From an uncultured Novosphingobium sp. (GTDB lineage Bacteria; Pseudomonadota; Alphaproteobacteria; Sphingomonadales; Sphingomonadaceae): 64,000 nucleotides of DNA. The notes below the pieces were generated by a model. The model saw nothing but the letters and a program-made list of their open reading frames with translations. It ran no database searches and was not told the DNA's origin. Every line of letters begins with the position of its first letter. The first letter of the stretch is position 1. Location: positions 1 through 64,000 of the forward strand of contig CALKVF010000076.1 in NCBI GenBank assembly GCA_937996535.1, in the 5' to 3' direction. This document shows, piece by piece, positions 32,402-43,928 of this stretch. The position numbers were made by a program, and so were the translations under genes.

Positions 32402-33753
32402 GCTGAGGCGAGCCACTGCGCGAGATCGACCTTGGCGCGCGCGGTATAGGCTTCCTTGCGCTGCTTCTTCTTGATCTCTGCCGGCGGCGGCGGGAACAGC
32501 CCGAAGTTGACGTTCATCGGCTGATAGCTCTCCGCATCGGCGTCACCCGTGATGTGCGAAAGCAGCGCGCCAAGCGCCGTGGTGCGGGGCGGGGCGTTCC
32601 ACTCGCTCCCGGCGAGCTGGGCGGCGGTCATCAAGCCTGCCAGCAGGCCCACGGCCGAGCTTTCGACATAGCCTTCGCAACCGGTGATCTGCCCGGCAAA
32701 GCGGATGTGCGGCGCGCTCTTGAGGCGTAGCTGCCGGTCGAGCAGTTCGGGCGAATTGAGGAAGGTGTTGCGATGCAGCCCGCCAAGCCGGGCAAACTCG
32801 GCATTTTCGAGCCCCGGGATCGTGCGGAACAGGCGCACCTGTTCGGCGTGCTTCAGCTTGGTCTGAAAGCCGACCATGTTCCACAGCGTGCCGAGCTTGT
32901 TGTCCTGGCGCAGCTGGACGACGGCATAGGGCCAGCGCCCATTGGGAAATTCAGGGGTCGCCTCGTGCGGGTTATCGAGCCCAACCGGCTTCATCGGGCC
33001 AAATCGCAAGGTATCCTCGCCGCGTTCAGCCATGACTTCGATCGGCATGCAGCCGTCGAAATAGGGGGTGTTGGCCTCCCATTCGCGAAACTCGGTCTTT
33101 TCCCCGGCGATCAGCGCGGCGTGGAAGGCGCGGTACTGCTCGCGGGTCATCGGGCAGTTGATATAATCCTTGGTCCCGCCGCCAAGCTTTGACGGCTTGT
33201 CCCAGCGCGAGGCCATCCAGCACACGTCCATATCGATGCTGTCGCGGTAAACCACCGGCGCAATTGCGTCGAAGAACGCGAGGCTCTGCGCGCCGGTGGC
33301 CGCACCGATGCTGTCAGCCAGCGCGGCAGCGGTGAGCGGGCCGGTGGCAACGATCGTCAGCCCAGCAGGGGGCAGGCTATCCACGCGTTCGCGCACGATG
33401 GTGAGATTGGGCATCGCGGCGAGGCGAGCTTCAACCTCGGCCGAAAACACCTCGCGATCGACCGCAAGGGCCGAGCCGGCTGGAACCTGCGCAGTTACCG
33501 CCGCGCCCATCACCAGCGAATCGAGCTGGCGCATCTCGTAGTGCAGCAGGCCGACGGCGTTCTTGTCATCATCGTCCGAGCGGAACGAGTTCGAACACAC
33601 CAGTTCGGCCAGCCCCGTGCTCTGGTGCGCCGGCGTGGTATCGCCGCTGCCGCGCATTTCCGACAGGCGCACGGAATAGCCCCGACGGGCCAGTTGCCAG
33701 GCGGCTTCGCTCCCCGCGAGGCCGCCGCCGATGATGTGAACGTCATGGGACAT
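32398..33753 (-). CDS. trmFO: Methylenetetrahydrofolate-tRNA-(uracil-5-)-methyltransferase TrmFO
   Basis: 451 aa. N-terminal FAD-binding GGGLAGSEAAWQLARRG (residues 9-25), then the strictly conserved CSNSFRSD motif of TrmFO and the VEYLRL-like tRNA-binding segments further on. It adds the C5 methyl group of m5U54 in the tRNA T-loop using methylenetetrahydrofolate. The length is normal for the family. Convergent with the EF-hand gene. Confidence 0.95.
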   Translation of the reverse strand: MSHDVHIIGGGLAGSEAAWQLARRGYSVRLSEMRGSGDTTPAHQSTGLAELVCSNSFRSDDDDKNAVGLLHYEMRQLDSLVMGAAVTAQVPAGSALAVDREVFSAEVEARLAAMPNLTIVRERVDSLPPAGLTIVATGPLTAAALADSIGAATGAQSLAFFDAIAPVVYRDSIDMDVCWMASRWDKPSKLGGGTKDYINCPMTREQYRAFHAALIAGEKTEFREWEANTPYFDGCMPIEVMAERGEDTLRFGPMKPVGLDNPHEATPEFPNGRWPYAVVQLRQDNKLGTLWNMVGFQTKLKHAEQVRLFRTIPGLENAEFARLGGLHRNTFLNSPELLDRQLRLKSAPHIRFAGQITGCEGYVESSAVGLLAGLMTAAQLAGSEWNAPPRTTALGALLSHITGDADAESYQPMNVNFGLFPPPPAEIKKKQRKEAYTARAKVDLAQWLASA

Positions 33754-33818
33754 GCCGCGCCTCTACCCTTGCGTGGATAAATTTCCAACGCCAAGCTCTG
33801 CAAGAGGGGGGATTACCG

Positions 33819-34475
33819 ATGCCAAAGCGCGCACTGATCGAAAAACGCCCGTGGCTGGTGGCCAGTCTGGTTGCCGGGATCGGGTTCTGGATCCTCAAGG
33901 ATACGCACCTGCCGGGGCTCTACCAGATGGCGCTGAAAGGGGCGGGGGTGGCCCTGCTCGCCGTCTATGCACTCGCGCGGCACAAGGGCGCGGATTCGCG
34001 CCAGATCGCGCTGGTGATGGGCTTTGGCGCGCTGGGGGACGTGTTGATCGAACTCTCGCTCAATGCCGGAGCGATTACCTTCCTGATCGGCCACCTCATC
34101 GCCATCCAGCTATACCTCAGCCACCGGCGCGCGCTCACATCGCCCAGCCAGCGACTGGCGGGGCTGGCGCTGATGGTGCTGATCCCGATCGTCGCCTTTC
34201 TGCTCCCCGCTGATCGCGCGGCCGCGCCCGGAATCGCGCTCTATGCGCTGGGGCTGGGGACCATGACCGCTGCGGCCTGGGCCAGCAGCTTCCCGCGGTA
34301 CCGGGTGGGGCTGGGGGCCGTGATGTTTGCGGTGTCGGACCTGCTGATCTTCGCGCGGCTTGGCCCGCTAGCGCAGAGCGCGCTGCCCGGCCTGCTGATC
34401 TGGCCGCTGTACTATTTTGGGCAGTTCCTGATCTGCACCGGGGTGATCGGCGAACTGCGTGCTCGCAGCGCCTGA
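33819..34475 (+). CDS. YhhN/TMEM86-family membrane protein (lysoplasmalogenase-like)
   Basis: 218 aa, with GAGGGGGG upstream of ATG 33819. About seven to eight hydrophobic helices cover the whole protein. The conserved pair FGALGDVLIE and MFAVSDLLIFA, whose Asp residues are thought to be catalytic, is typical of the YhhN family. Homologues hydrolyse the vinyl-ether bond of lysoplasmalogen; in bacteria the natural substrate is unclear. A terminator follows. Confidence 0.88.
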   Translation: MPKRALIEKRPWLVASLVAGIGFWILKDTHLPGLYQMALKGAGVALLAVYALARHKGADSRQIALVMGFGALGDVLIELSLNAGAITFLIGHLIAIQLYLSHRRALTSPSQRLAGLALMVLIPIVAFLLPADRAAAPGIALYALGLGTMTAAAWASSFPRYRVGLGAVMFAVSDLLIFARLGPLAQSALPGLLIWPLYYFGQFLICTGVIGELRARSA

Positions 34476-34488
34476 TCCGTCGCCCACG

Positions 34489-34525
34489 AAAAAAGCCGGG
34501 CGTGCTGCTGCACCCCCGGCCTTTT
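34489..34525. terminator. Bidirectional rho-independent terminator
   Basis: AAAAAA-GCCGGG (34495-34500), then CCCGGC (34515-34520) and CTTTT. It lies between the convergent yhhN-like and gyrA genes. Confidence 0.82.
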
Positions 34526-34545
34526 CAATGTAGCAGCCGTGACGA

Positions 34546-37296
<2,751 letters not shown>

Positions 37297-37584
37297 GCGC
37301 CTGTTTTCGTCTGTTGTTGACGGGACGTTCGGATCGATCGGCCCTAGGCCATAGGCAGCGCCATGGCCACCTTGGCAGCCCGAATCCCCGCTTTTTTCCA
37401 CACTTGCGGCGCAGTTCCTGAACGGATGCGACGAGCCGCATTCAATCGCCGTTCAGTGGCCGGGCCCTAGCGCGCTCTCCTGTTGCCAAAAGGCCGAAAT
37501 CCGGCCAATGGCGCTGGATTGGAAGGTTGCCCCGCACAACCGGGATCGTCTCGGGCATGGCGGACGCGAAGGAGAATGAAAACG

Positions 37585-38976
37585 ATGGTTCGCAGCAAGC
37601 TTATTGCTCGTTCTGCCCTGGGCATGGCGCTCGCACTGAGCGTCGCCGCCGGCGCGCTGACTGCGCCCACCGCCGCGCTCGCCAAGGACAAGGCGCCCGC
37701 CGCGCCCAAGCTCGCCCCCAGCAAAGCGTTCATCCCGGCCTATCAGGCCGCTGCCGGTGCGCTTGAAAAGGCTTCGAAGAATCCGGACGTCGCTGCGGCC
37801 CGCACCGCGGTGACCGGCGCCGAAACCGCCTACCGCGCCGCGCAGGGCAAGGATGCCCGCGCCCAGGCCAAGACCCAGCTGGACGCTGCCCAGGCCGCGC
37901 TCGGCACTGCGATCGCCGCTGAAAAGGGCGCGATCGACCAGGCCTTCGCCGTCGCCACCGCGCCGGATGACAAGTATCTGGCCGGCCAGCTCGCGCTGAA
38001 CCTCGGCAATGTCGGCATGGACAAGCAGATGCAGCGCCGCGGCCTGCAGGCGATGGTTGACAGCGGCAAGCTGCCCGCCACCGATCTCGGCAAGTTCAAC
38101 TTCTACATCGGCGGCATCTCGTTCGACATGAAGGACTATGCCACGGCCCGCACCGCGCTCGCCGCTGCGCTCGCCGCCGGTTACACCGAAAACAACGTCG
38201 AAGGCCTGCTGGCCGACGCCTACATCGCTGACAACCAGCCCGCCGAAGGCCTGAAGATCATGCTCGCCTCAGCTGAAAAGACCGGCGCGGCGACTCCGGA
38301 AGACCTGCTGCGTCACGGCATCATCGTGGCCTACAAGACCAAGTCGTTCGACTATGCCAGCGGCTTTGCCGCGCGCCTTGCCGCGCTCTACCCGAGCCAG
38401 CAGAACTGGGCGCTCTCGATCGCCGTGCTGCGCGATCTGGGCAAGTATCAGTCGCAGGATCTGATCGATCTGATGCGCCTGATGGAACGCACCAAGAGCT
38501 TCTCGGAAGAGCGTGACTACGTCGAATACATTCAGGCCGCCGATCCGCGCCGCCTGCCGGGCGAAGTGCTCAAGGTCATCGGTGAAGGTCTGGCCGCCGG
38601 CAAGCTCAACGCTGCCGATCCGTTCGTGACCGATGCCAAGGCCAATGCCTCGGGCCGTATCGCGGCTGACAAGGCTTCGTTCGCTGGGCTTGAGCGCGAT
38701 GCCCGCGCTGCTGCCGGCAATGCCGCTACCGCGATGGCCGCTGGCGACACCTTCCTCAGCTACGATCTGCCCGCCAAGGCGGCTGAAATGTATCTGATCG
38801 CGCTGGGCAAGCCGGGCGTTGACGCACCGCGCGTGCTGACCCGTCTGGGCATCGCCCAGGCCGACGCCGGCCAGCTTGCCGAAGCCCAGGCGACTTTCGC
38901 CAAGGTTGATGGCGCGCGCAAGCCGATCGCTCAGCTGTGGTCGGCCTATGCCGCGGGCAAGGCCGCCGGCAAGTAA
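37585..38976 (+). CDS. Exported Ala-rich helical-repeat protein
   Basis: 463 aa from ATG 37585, which sits 10 bp after GGAG; an ATG at 37576 directly abuts the ribosome site and is less likely. Signal peptide (MVRSKLIARSALGMALALSVAAGALTA... with cleavage near ALA-KD). The mature part is all helical with TPR-like repeats (DLGKFNFYIGGISFDMKDY, LLADAYIADNQPAEG). Probably periplasmic and involved in protein contacts. Codon use is strongly biased to C/G-ending codons, suggesting high expression. A terminator follows. Confidence 0.85.
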   Translation: MVRSKLIARSALGMALALSVAAGALTAPTAALAKDKAPAAPKLAPSKAFIPAYQAAAGALEKASKNPDVAAARTAVTGAETAYRAAQGKDARAQAKTQLDAAQAALGTAIAAEKGAIDQAFAVATAPDDKYLAGQLALNLGNVGMDKQMQRRGLQAMVDSGKLPATDLGKFNFYIGGISFDMKDYATARTALAAALAAGYTENNVEGLLADAYIADNQPAEGLKIMLASAEKTGAATPEDLLRHGIIVAYKTKSFDYASGFAARLAALYPSQQNWALSIAVLRDLGKYQSQDLIDLMRLMERTKSFSEERDYVEYIQAADPRRLPGEVLKVIGEGLAAGKLNAADPFVTDAKANASGRIAADKASFAGLERDARAAAGNAATAMAAGDTFLSYDLPAKAAEMYLIALGKPGVDAPRVLTRLGIAQADAGQLAEAQATFAKVDGARKPIAQLWSAYAAGKAAGK

Positions 38977-39000
38977 GCCTGCAAGCTTTCGAAAACAGGG

Positions 39001-39026
39001 AAGGGCGGCCGGAAACGGTCGCCCTT
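39001..39026. terminator. Rho-independent terminator
   Basis: AAGGGCGGCC-ggaaac-GGTCGCCCTT followed by TTTT. Ends the exported-repeat gene and, read from the other strand, the carbonic anhydrase gene. Confidence 0.85.
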
Positions 39027-39036
39027 TTTTGTGGGC

Positions 39037-39690
39037 CTATTCGACCGGGCTGAACTCGCCTTCGGCTTCGTCGAGCACGTGCAGCACGCCGTCCGAAATC
39101 GCGAAGAACGCGCCGGTCAGCCGCAGCTCGCCGCTGCGTTCCTTGCTGCGCACGCAAGGGAAGGTGCGCAGGTTGGCAAGGCTGACCCGGACGCCGGCTT
39201 CTTCCATCGCGCGCTCGGCGGTGCGGCCATGGGTGCCGTGGGCTTCGACCACCGGGCCGCGCGCATCATCAAGCAGGGCGATCCAATCGGCGATGAACCC
39301 GCCTTCACCGGGCAGGGTGCCGTGCATCTCGCGGGTGAGCGCCGCCTTGCAGCCGCCGCACATGCCGTGGCCCATGACCACGATTTCCTTGACCTTGAGC
39401 ACCTGCACCGCAAATTCCAGCGCAGCCGAAACACCGTGGTGGCCGGGCGCGGTCTCGAACGGCGGGACCATCGCGGCGACATTGCGGACCACGAAAATTT
39501 CGCCCGGATCGACATCGAAGACCTGCGCCGGATCAACCCGGCTGTCCGAACAGGCGATGACCATCACCTCGGGCTCCTGCCCATCGCGCAATGTGGCCCA
39601 ACGATCGCGGTTGCTGGCCCAGGCCGAGCTGCGGAACCGGCGATAGCCCGAAATCAGGCGATCGAACGAAGGAGAGAATCCATTGCGCAT
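39037..39690 (-). CDS. Beta-class carbonic anhydrase
   Basis: Hydrates CO2 to bicarbonate. Zinc and active-site residues are visible: CSDSR, and HGMCGGC about 60 residues later. I prefer the start ATG 39688-39690 (MRNGFSPSF), giving 217 aa and matching the usual start of the family. ATG 39738 would add 16 residues and leave only 18 bp to the divergent lipA start. Neither start has a strong ribosome site. Likely monocistronic. Confidence 0.92.
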   Translation of the reverse strand: MRNGFSPSFDRLISGYRRFRSSAWASNRDRWATLRDGQEPEVMVIACSDSRVDPAQVFDVDPGEIFVVRNVAAMVPPFETAPGHHGVSAALEFAVQVLKVKEIVVMGHGMCGGCKAALTREMHGTLPGEGGFIADWIALLDDARGPVVEAHGTHGRTAERAMEEAGVRVSLANLRTFPCVRSKERSGELRLTGAFFAISDGVLHVLDEAEGEFSPVE

Positions 39691-39755
39691 GGCCGGCCTG
39701 ATGCCCCCGGAAATTCCTGCTGGCAAGCCTTCGCTCATGCGACTATCTGGGCGCC

Positions 39756-40685
39756 ATGAACGACATGACCAATGGCCCTGCCAGCCCGCGCCAGCGCAAG
39801 CCCGACTGGATCCGCGTCAAGGCTCCGACCAGCAAGGGTTACGGCGAAACCCGCCAGTTGATGCGCGATCTCAAGCTGCATACGGTGTGCGAGGAAGCCG
39901 CCTGCCCGAACATCGGCGAATGCTGGACCAAGAAGCACGCCACGGTGATGATCCTGGGGGACATCTGCACCCGCGCCTGCGCCTTCTGCAACGTCAAGAC
40001 GGGGATGCCGCGCGCGGTCGATCCGCTGGAACCTGAACACGTTGCCGCCGCCGCCGCAAAGATGGGGCTGGAACACATCGTCATCACCTCGGTTGACCGC
40101 GATGACCTGCCCGACGGCGGCGCGAGCCAGTTCGTCAAGGTAATCAAGGCGCTGCGCCTCGAGACCCCCGATACCACGATCGAGATCCTCACCCCCGATT
40201 TCCGCGGCAAGATGCGCGCCTCGGTCGAGGCGATCGTGACCGCCGGGCCTGACGTCTACAACCACAACCTCGAAACGGTGCCTCGGCTTTACCCGACGAT
40301 CCGCCCGGGCGCGCGCTATTACGCCTCGCTGCGCCTGCTCGAAGAAGTCAAGAACCACGATCCGCTGGTCTTCACCAAGAGCGGGATCATGCTGGGGCTG
40401 GGCGAACAGCGGCTTGAGGTCCACCAGGTGATGGACGACATGCGCAGCGCGGGCGTCGATTTCATGACCATGGGCCAGTATCTCCAGCCTACACCGCGCC
40501 ACGTTGCGGTAAGCGAATTCGTCGAGCCCGACACCTTCAACAGCTATGCCTCGATCGCGCGCTCGAAGGGCTTCCTGCAGGTCGCGGCGAGCCCGCTGAC
40601 CCGGTCGAGCTATCACGCGGGCGACGATTTCAAGGAAATGCGCGCTACCCGGCAGGCCCAGGTGGGTCTGGCCCGCCGGACATAA
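39756..40685 (+). CDS. lipA: Lipoyl synthase
   Basis: 309 aa radical-SAM enzyme that inserts two sulfurs into octanoyl groups of E2, GcvH and, here, the PdhB lipoyl domain. Auxiliary-cluster cysteines are in CEEAACPNIGEC (45, 50, 56), the radical-SAM cluster in CTRACAFC (71, 75, 78). The conserved C-terminal RSSY is also visible. Length is normal. The stop overlaps the start of the next gene (TAATG), so it is coupled to the COQ10-like gene. Confidence 0.97.
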   Translation: MNDMTNGPASPRQRKPDWIRVKAPTSKGYGETRQLMRDLKLHTVCEEAACPNIGECWTKKHATVMILGDICTRACAFCNVKTGMPRAVDPLEPEHVAAAAAKMGLEHIVITSVDRDDLPDGGASQFVKVIKALRLETPDTTIEILTPDFRGKMRASVEAIVTAGPDVYNHNLETVPRLYPTIRPGARYYASLRLLEEVKNHDPLVFTKSGIMLGLGEQRLEVHQVMDDMRSAGVDFMTMGQYLQPTPRHVAVSEFVEPDTFNSYASIARSKGFLQVAASPLTRSSYHAGDDFKEMRATRQAQVGLARRT

Positions 40686-41155
40686 TGCCCGGAATTCGCG
40701 AAACCCGGCGCCTGCCGTGGACGGCCGAGCAGATGTTCGATCTGGTCGCCGATGTGGCGCGCTATGGGGAATTTCTGCCCTGGGTGGTCGCCACCCGGGT
40801 CAAGTCGGACAGCGAGAGCGAGATGATCGCCGACATGCTGGTCGGCTTCAACGCGCTGCGCGAAAAGTTCACCTCGCGCGTGGAAAAGCAGCGTCCGGGC
40901 CGGATCAAGGTCCACTACGTCGATGGACCGATGCGCGATCTCGACAATGTCTGGGAGTTTCGCGAGCTGCCGGCCGAGCAGGGCGGGGGCTGCGAGGTCG
41001 AATTCCTCGTCAGCTTCACTTTCCGCAATGCCTTGTTTGAAAAGCTGGCCGGCCAATATTTTGACCGGGCCTTCCGCAAGATGGTTGGCGCTTTCGAGGA
41101 ACGCGCCGAAAAGCTTTACGGCAACAGCAATTCGAGCGCGACCAGCGCCGCCTGA
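40685..41155 (+). CDS. COQ10/RatA-family ubiquinone-binding (START-like) protein
   Basis: 156 aa. Matches the aromatic-rich family shared by mitochondrial Coq10 and RatA: start PGIRETRRLPWTAEQMFDLV, then YGEFLPWVVATRV and the C-terminal FFDRAFRKMV-type helix. It probably binds ubiquinone and aids its delivery to the respiratory chain. The name RatA (ribosome toxin) is used for the E. coli homologue, but a toxin role here is unlikely because it sits with lipA. The last 40 bp overlap the convergent cinA-like gene. Confidence 0.88.
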   Translation: MPGIRETRRLPWTAEQMFDLVADVARYGEFLPWVVATRVKSDSESEMIADMLVGFNALREKFTSRVEKQRPGRIKVHYVDGPMRDLDNVWEFRELPAEQGGGCEVEFLVSFTFRNALFEKLAGQYFDRAFRKMVGAFEERAEKLYGNSNSSATSAA

Positions 41156-41646
41156 TGGCGCACCCGCTCACGGCTTGAACCGTCGAGCAGGCGTTCTTCG
41201 CCGACGATTTCATCGCTGCCCCGGATCGCCCGGGCAAACACCACGGTGCCAACCGGCTTCTGCTCGGTCCCGCCATCGGGCCCGGCGATCCCGCTGATCG
41301 CCACGGCAACGTCAGCCCCGCTGTGCTTGAGCGCGCCCTGCGCCATCGCCCAGGCACAGGCGATCGACACCGCGCCGAAGGTTTCGATGATATCGCGCGA
41401 CACGCCCAGCGACTGCTGCTTGGCCTCGTTCGAATAGGTCACGAACCCGCGATCGAGCACGGCGGAGGAGCCAGCGATTTCGGTGAGCGCGGCAGACACG
41501 AGGCCGCCGGTGCAGCTTTCCGCAAGCGCCACGGTGCGCCCAGCGGCGCGGTTCTCGGCAATGACGCGTTCAGCCAGTTCGGCAAGGTCTTGGGGCAGCA
41601 GGCTCAAGTGGAAACATCCCTCGATAGCGACTCGCGCCGAGCCCAT
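41116..41646 (-). CDS. CinA C-terminal-domain protein / nicotinamide-nucleotide amidase (PncC)
   Basis: 176 aa from ATG 41644-41646, which has AAAGGGGACC upstream. It contains only the amidase domain: LAESCTGGLVSAALTEIAGSS and ISGIAGPDGGTEQKPVGTV, with the catalytic Ser in ESCTGG. It deamidates nicotinamide mononucleotide in NAD recycling. Downstream of ispDF on the same strand (36-bp gap), a common pairing in sphingomonads. Confidence 0.92.
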   Translation of the reverse strand: MGSARVAIEGCFHLSLLPQDLAELAERVIAENRAAGRTVALAESCTGGLVSAALTEIAGSSAVLDRGFVTYSNEAKQQSLGVSRDIIETFGAVSIACAWAMAQGALKHSGADVAVAISGIAGPDGGTEQKPVGTVVFARAIRGSDEIVGEERLLDGSSRERVRHQAALVALELLLP

Positions 41647-41682
41647 TGGTCCCCTTTGCCGGGAAAATCCAGCCCCGAACGA

Positions 41683-42834
41683 TCAGCCGCGCAGCAGCGT
41701 GGCCACCGCCTGCGCCGCAATGCCCTCGGCGCGGCCGGTAAAGCCGAGCCGTTCGGTCGTCGTCGCCTTGACGCTGACTGCGCTCACGGGCGCGCCCAGC
41801 AGCTCCGCCAGGCGCTGCCGCATGGCCTCGCGGTGCGGGCCGATCTTGGGCGCCTCGCAGATGATGGTGACATCGACATTGCCGATCCAGTAGCCCGCCG
41901 CAGCCGCCAGCGAGACGGCGTGGATCAGGAACCGGTCGGAGGATGCGCCCTTCCACTGCGGGTCGGACGGCGGGAAATGGCTACCGATATCGCCATCGCC
42001 GATCGCGCCGAGCACCGCATCGACCAGCGCATGGATCGCGACATCGGCGTCCGAATGGCCGGCCAGCCCGCGCGGATGATCAATCTTCACCCCGCACAGC
42101 CACAGCTCTTCGCCGTCCGCCAGCCGGTGAACGTCATAGCCGGCGCCCACCCGCAAGGGCGGCAGATCGGCGGCAAAGTCGCTGGCGAAAGTCAGCTTGT
42201 GCAAGGCTTCGTCTCCATCGATCAGCGCCACGGCCAGCCCGGCGGCTTGGGCAACCTGCGCATCATCGCCCGCCGTTGGCGCGCCAGCCCAGGTGCGGTG
42301 GGCGGCGAGAATGGCGTCATACCGGAAGGCCTGCGGCGTCTGCACCCGGCGCAGCGCTTCGCGCTGGGCAGGGGCGCCCATCAGCGCGCCATCGGCATGG
42401 GTCAAGCTGTCGACTACCGGCAACACCGGGATTGCGCCGGGCGCGGTGCTGAGCGCGGCCAGCAGCAGCTCGATCACCGCGCTGGGCAGCACCGGGCGGG
42501 CGGCATCGTGGATCAACACGCTTTCCGGCGCGTCAGCCGCCAGAGCTTCAAGCGCGTGGCGCACCGATTCTTGCCGGCTCGCCCCGCCGGTAACACAGCG
42601 CACGCCGGGGATACCGGCCAGAGCGGCTGCCGCTACATCCTCAGCACCCTCAGGGATCGCCACGACAATTGGCGTGATGCCCGCAGCTGCCAGTGCTTCG
42701 GCCGAATGGCGCACCACCGGCTTGCCCCGCCACAGCGCAAATTGCTTGGGCAGGGGCTGGCCGGCGCGCAGGCCCTGACCCGCCGCGACGATCACGGCGG
42801 CGGTGCGGGCAGGGGAAGAGCGATCACTGGTCAT
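41683..42834 (-). CDS. ispDF: Bifunctional IspD/IspF of the MEP isoprenoid pathway
   Basis: 383 aa. The IspD half begins AAVIVAAGQGLRAG with Lys in PLPKQF (binding CTP and MEP). The IspF half starts at about residue 228 (GAGYDVHRL) with the zinc-binding Asp and His residues and AGHSDADVAIHALVDAVLG. The fusion is typical of alphaproteobacteria. It makes CDP-ME and then the cyclic diphosphate ME-cPP. Divergent from dusB with 74 bp between the starts. Confidence 0.96.
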   Translation of the reverse strand: MTSDRSSPARTAAVIVAAGQGLRAGQPLPKQFALWRGKPVVRHSAEALAAAGITPIVVAIPEGAEDVAAAALAGIPGVRCVTGGASRQESVRHALEALAADAPESVLIHDAARPVLPSAVIELLLAALSTAPGAIPVLPVVDSLTHADGALMGAPAQREALRRVQTPQAFRYDAILAAHRTWAGAPTAGDDAQVAQAAGLAVALIDGDEALHKLTFASDFAADLPPLRVGAGYDVHRLADGEELWLCGVKIDHPRGLAGHSDADVAIHALVDAVLGAIGDGDIGSHFPPSDPQWKGASSDRFLIHAVSLAAAAGYWIGNVDVTIICEAPKIGPHREAMRQRLAELLGAPVSAVSVKATTTERLGFTGRAEGIAAQAVATLLRG

Positions 42835-42907
42835 CGCCAGCGCGGGTAAAGCCTTGCCGTTCTCTCGGCAATTCCCTATGTGCTGCCCAAATTTTAGGCA
42901 TTACCCC

Positions 42908-43924
42908 ATGAACCCGCTTCCCACCCCGCCGCAACTGGCCCCGATCCATGTCGGCCCCGTGCAGATCGACTGCCCGGTGATCCTCGCGCCGATGACCGGC
43001 GTGACCGATCTGCCGTTCCGCCGGCTGGTGCGCCGGTTCGGCTCGGGCCTCAACGTGACCGAGATGATCGCCAGTCCCGCCGCGATCCGCGAAACCCGCC
43101 AATCGGTGCAGAAGGCGGCCTGGGATCCGGCGGAAGAGCCGGTCTCAATGCAGCTGGTCGGCTGCGATCCGTGGCAGATGGGCGAAGCGGCCAAGCTTTC
43201 GGAAGATCGCGGCGCGGCGATCATCGACATCAACATGGGCTGCCCGGTGCGCAAGATCGTCAACGGCGATGCCGGTTCGGCGCTGATGCGCGACATTCCG
43301 CTGGCGACCCGCCTGATCGAATCTACGGTCAAGGCGGTCAAAGTGCCGGTCACGGTCAAGATGCGGATGGGCTGGTGCCATGACAGCCTCAATGCCCCGG
43401 AACTCGCGCGGATTGCCGAAGACCTTGGCGCCAAACTGGTGACGGTCCACGGCCGCACCCGCAATCAGCTGTACAAGGGCAGCGCCGATTGGGCCTTCGT
43501 CCGCAGCGTCAAGGATGCTGTTTCGATCCCGGTGATCGTCAATGGCGATATCTGCGGGATCGAGGATGCCGCCGCCGCCCTGGAGCAGAGCGGGGCTGAC
43601 GGCGTGATGATCGGGCGCGGTGCCTATGGCAAGCCGTGGCTGCTCGCGCAGGTCATGCATTGGCTCAAGACCGGCGAGAGCCTCGCCGATCCCTCGCTGG
43701 CCGATCAACTTGATCTGATCCTTGAGCACTATCAGTGGATGCTTGATCTGTACGGCGAGGATACCGGGGTCAGGATGGCCCGCAAGCACCTTGGCTGGTA
43801 CACGCGCGGGCTCCACGGTTCGGCGACCTTCCGCAACATGGTGAACTTCGTCGACGATGCGAACGCCGTGATGGCGCACCTGCGCGCGTTCTACGAACCG
43901 CTCCTCGAACGTCAGGCAGCCTGA
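42908..43924 (+). CDS. dusB: tRNA-dihydrouridine synthase (DusB/NifR3)
   Basis: 338 aa from ATG 42908; the longer frame overlaps ispDF. FMN-dependent TIM barrel: start VILAPMTGVTDLPFRRL, catalytic Cys in NMGCPVRKI, and GRTRNQLYKG. It reduces uridines in the tRNA D-loop. Historically called nifR3; it precedes ntrBC in many alphaproteobacteria, as here (4-bp gap to ntrB). Confidence 0.96.
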   Translation: MNPLPTPPQLAPIHVGPVQIDCPVILAPMTGVTDLPFRRLVRRFGSGLNVTEMIASPAAIRETRQSVQKAAWDPAEEPVSMQLVGCDPWQMGEAAKLSEDRGAAIIDINMGCPVRKIVNGDAGSALMRDIPLATRLIESTVKAVKVPVTVKMRMGWCHDSLNAPELARIAEDLGAKLVTVHGRTRNQLYKGSADWAFVRSVKDAVSIPVIVNGDICGIEDAAAALEQSGADGVMIGRGAYGKPWLLAQVMHWLKTGESLADPSLADQLDLILEHYQWMLDLYGEDTGVRMARKHLGWYTRGLHGSATFRNMVNFVDDANAVMAHLRAFYEPLLERQAA

Positions 43925-43928
43925 CGCG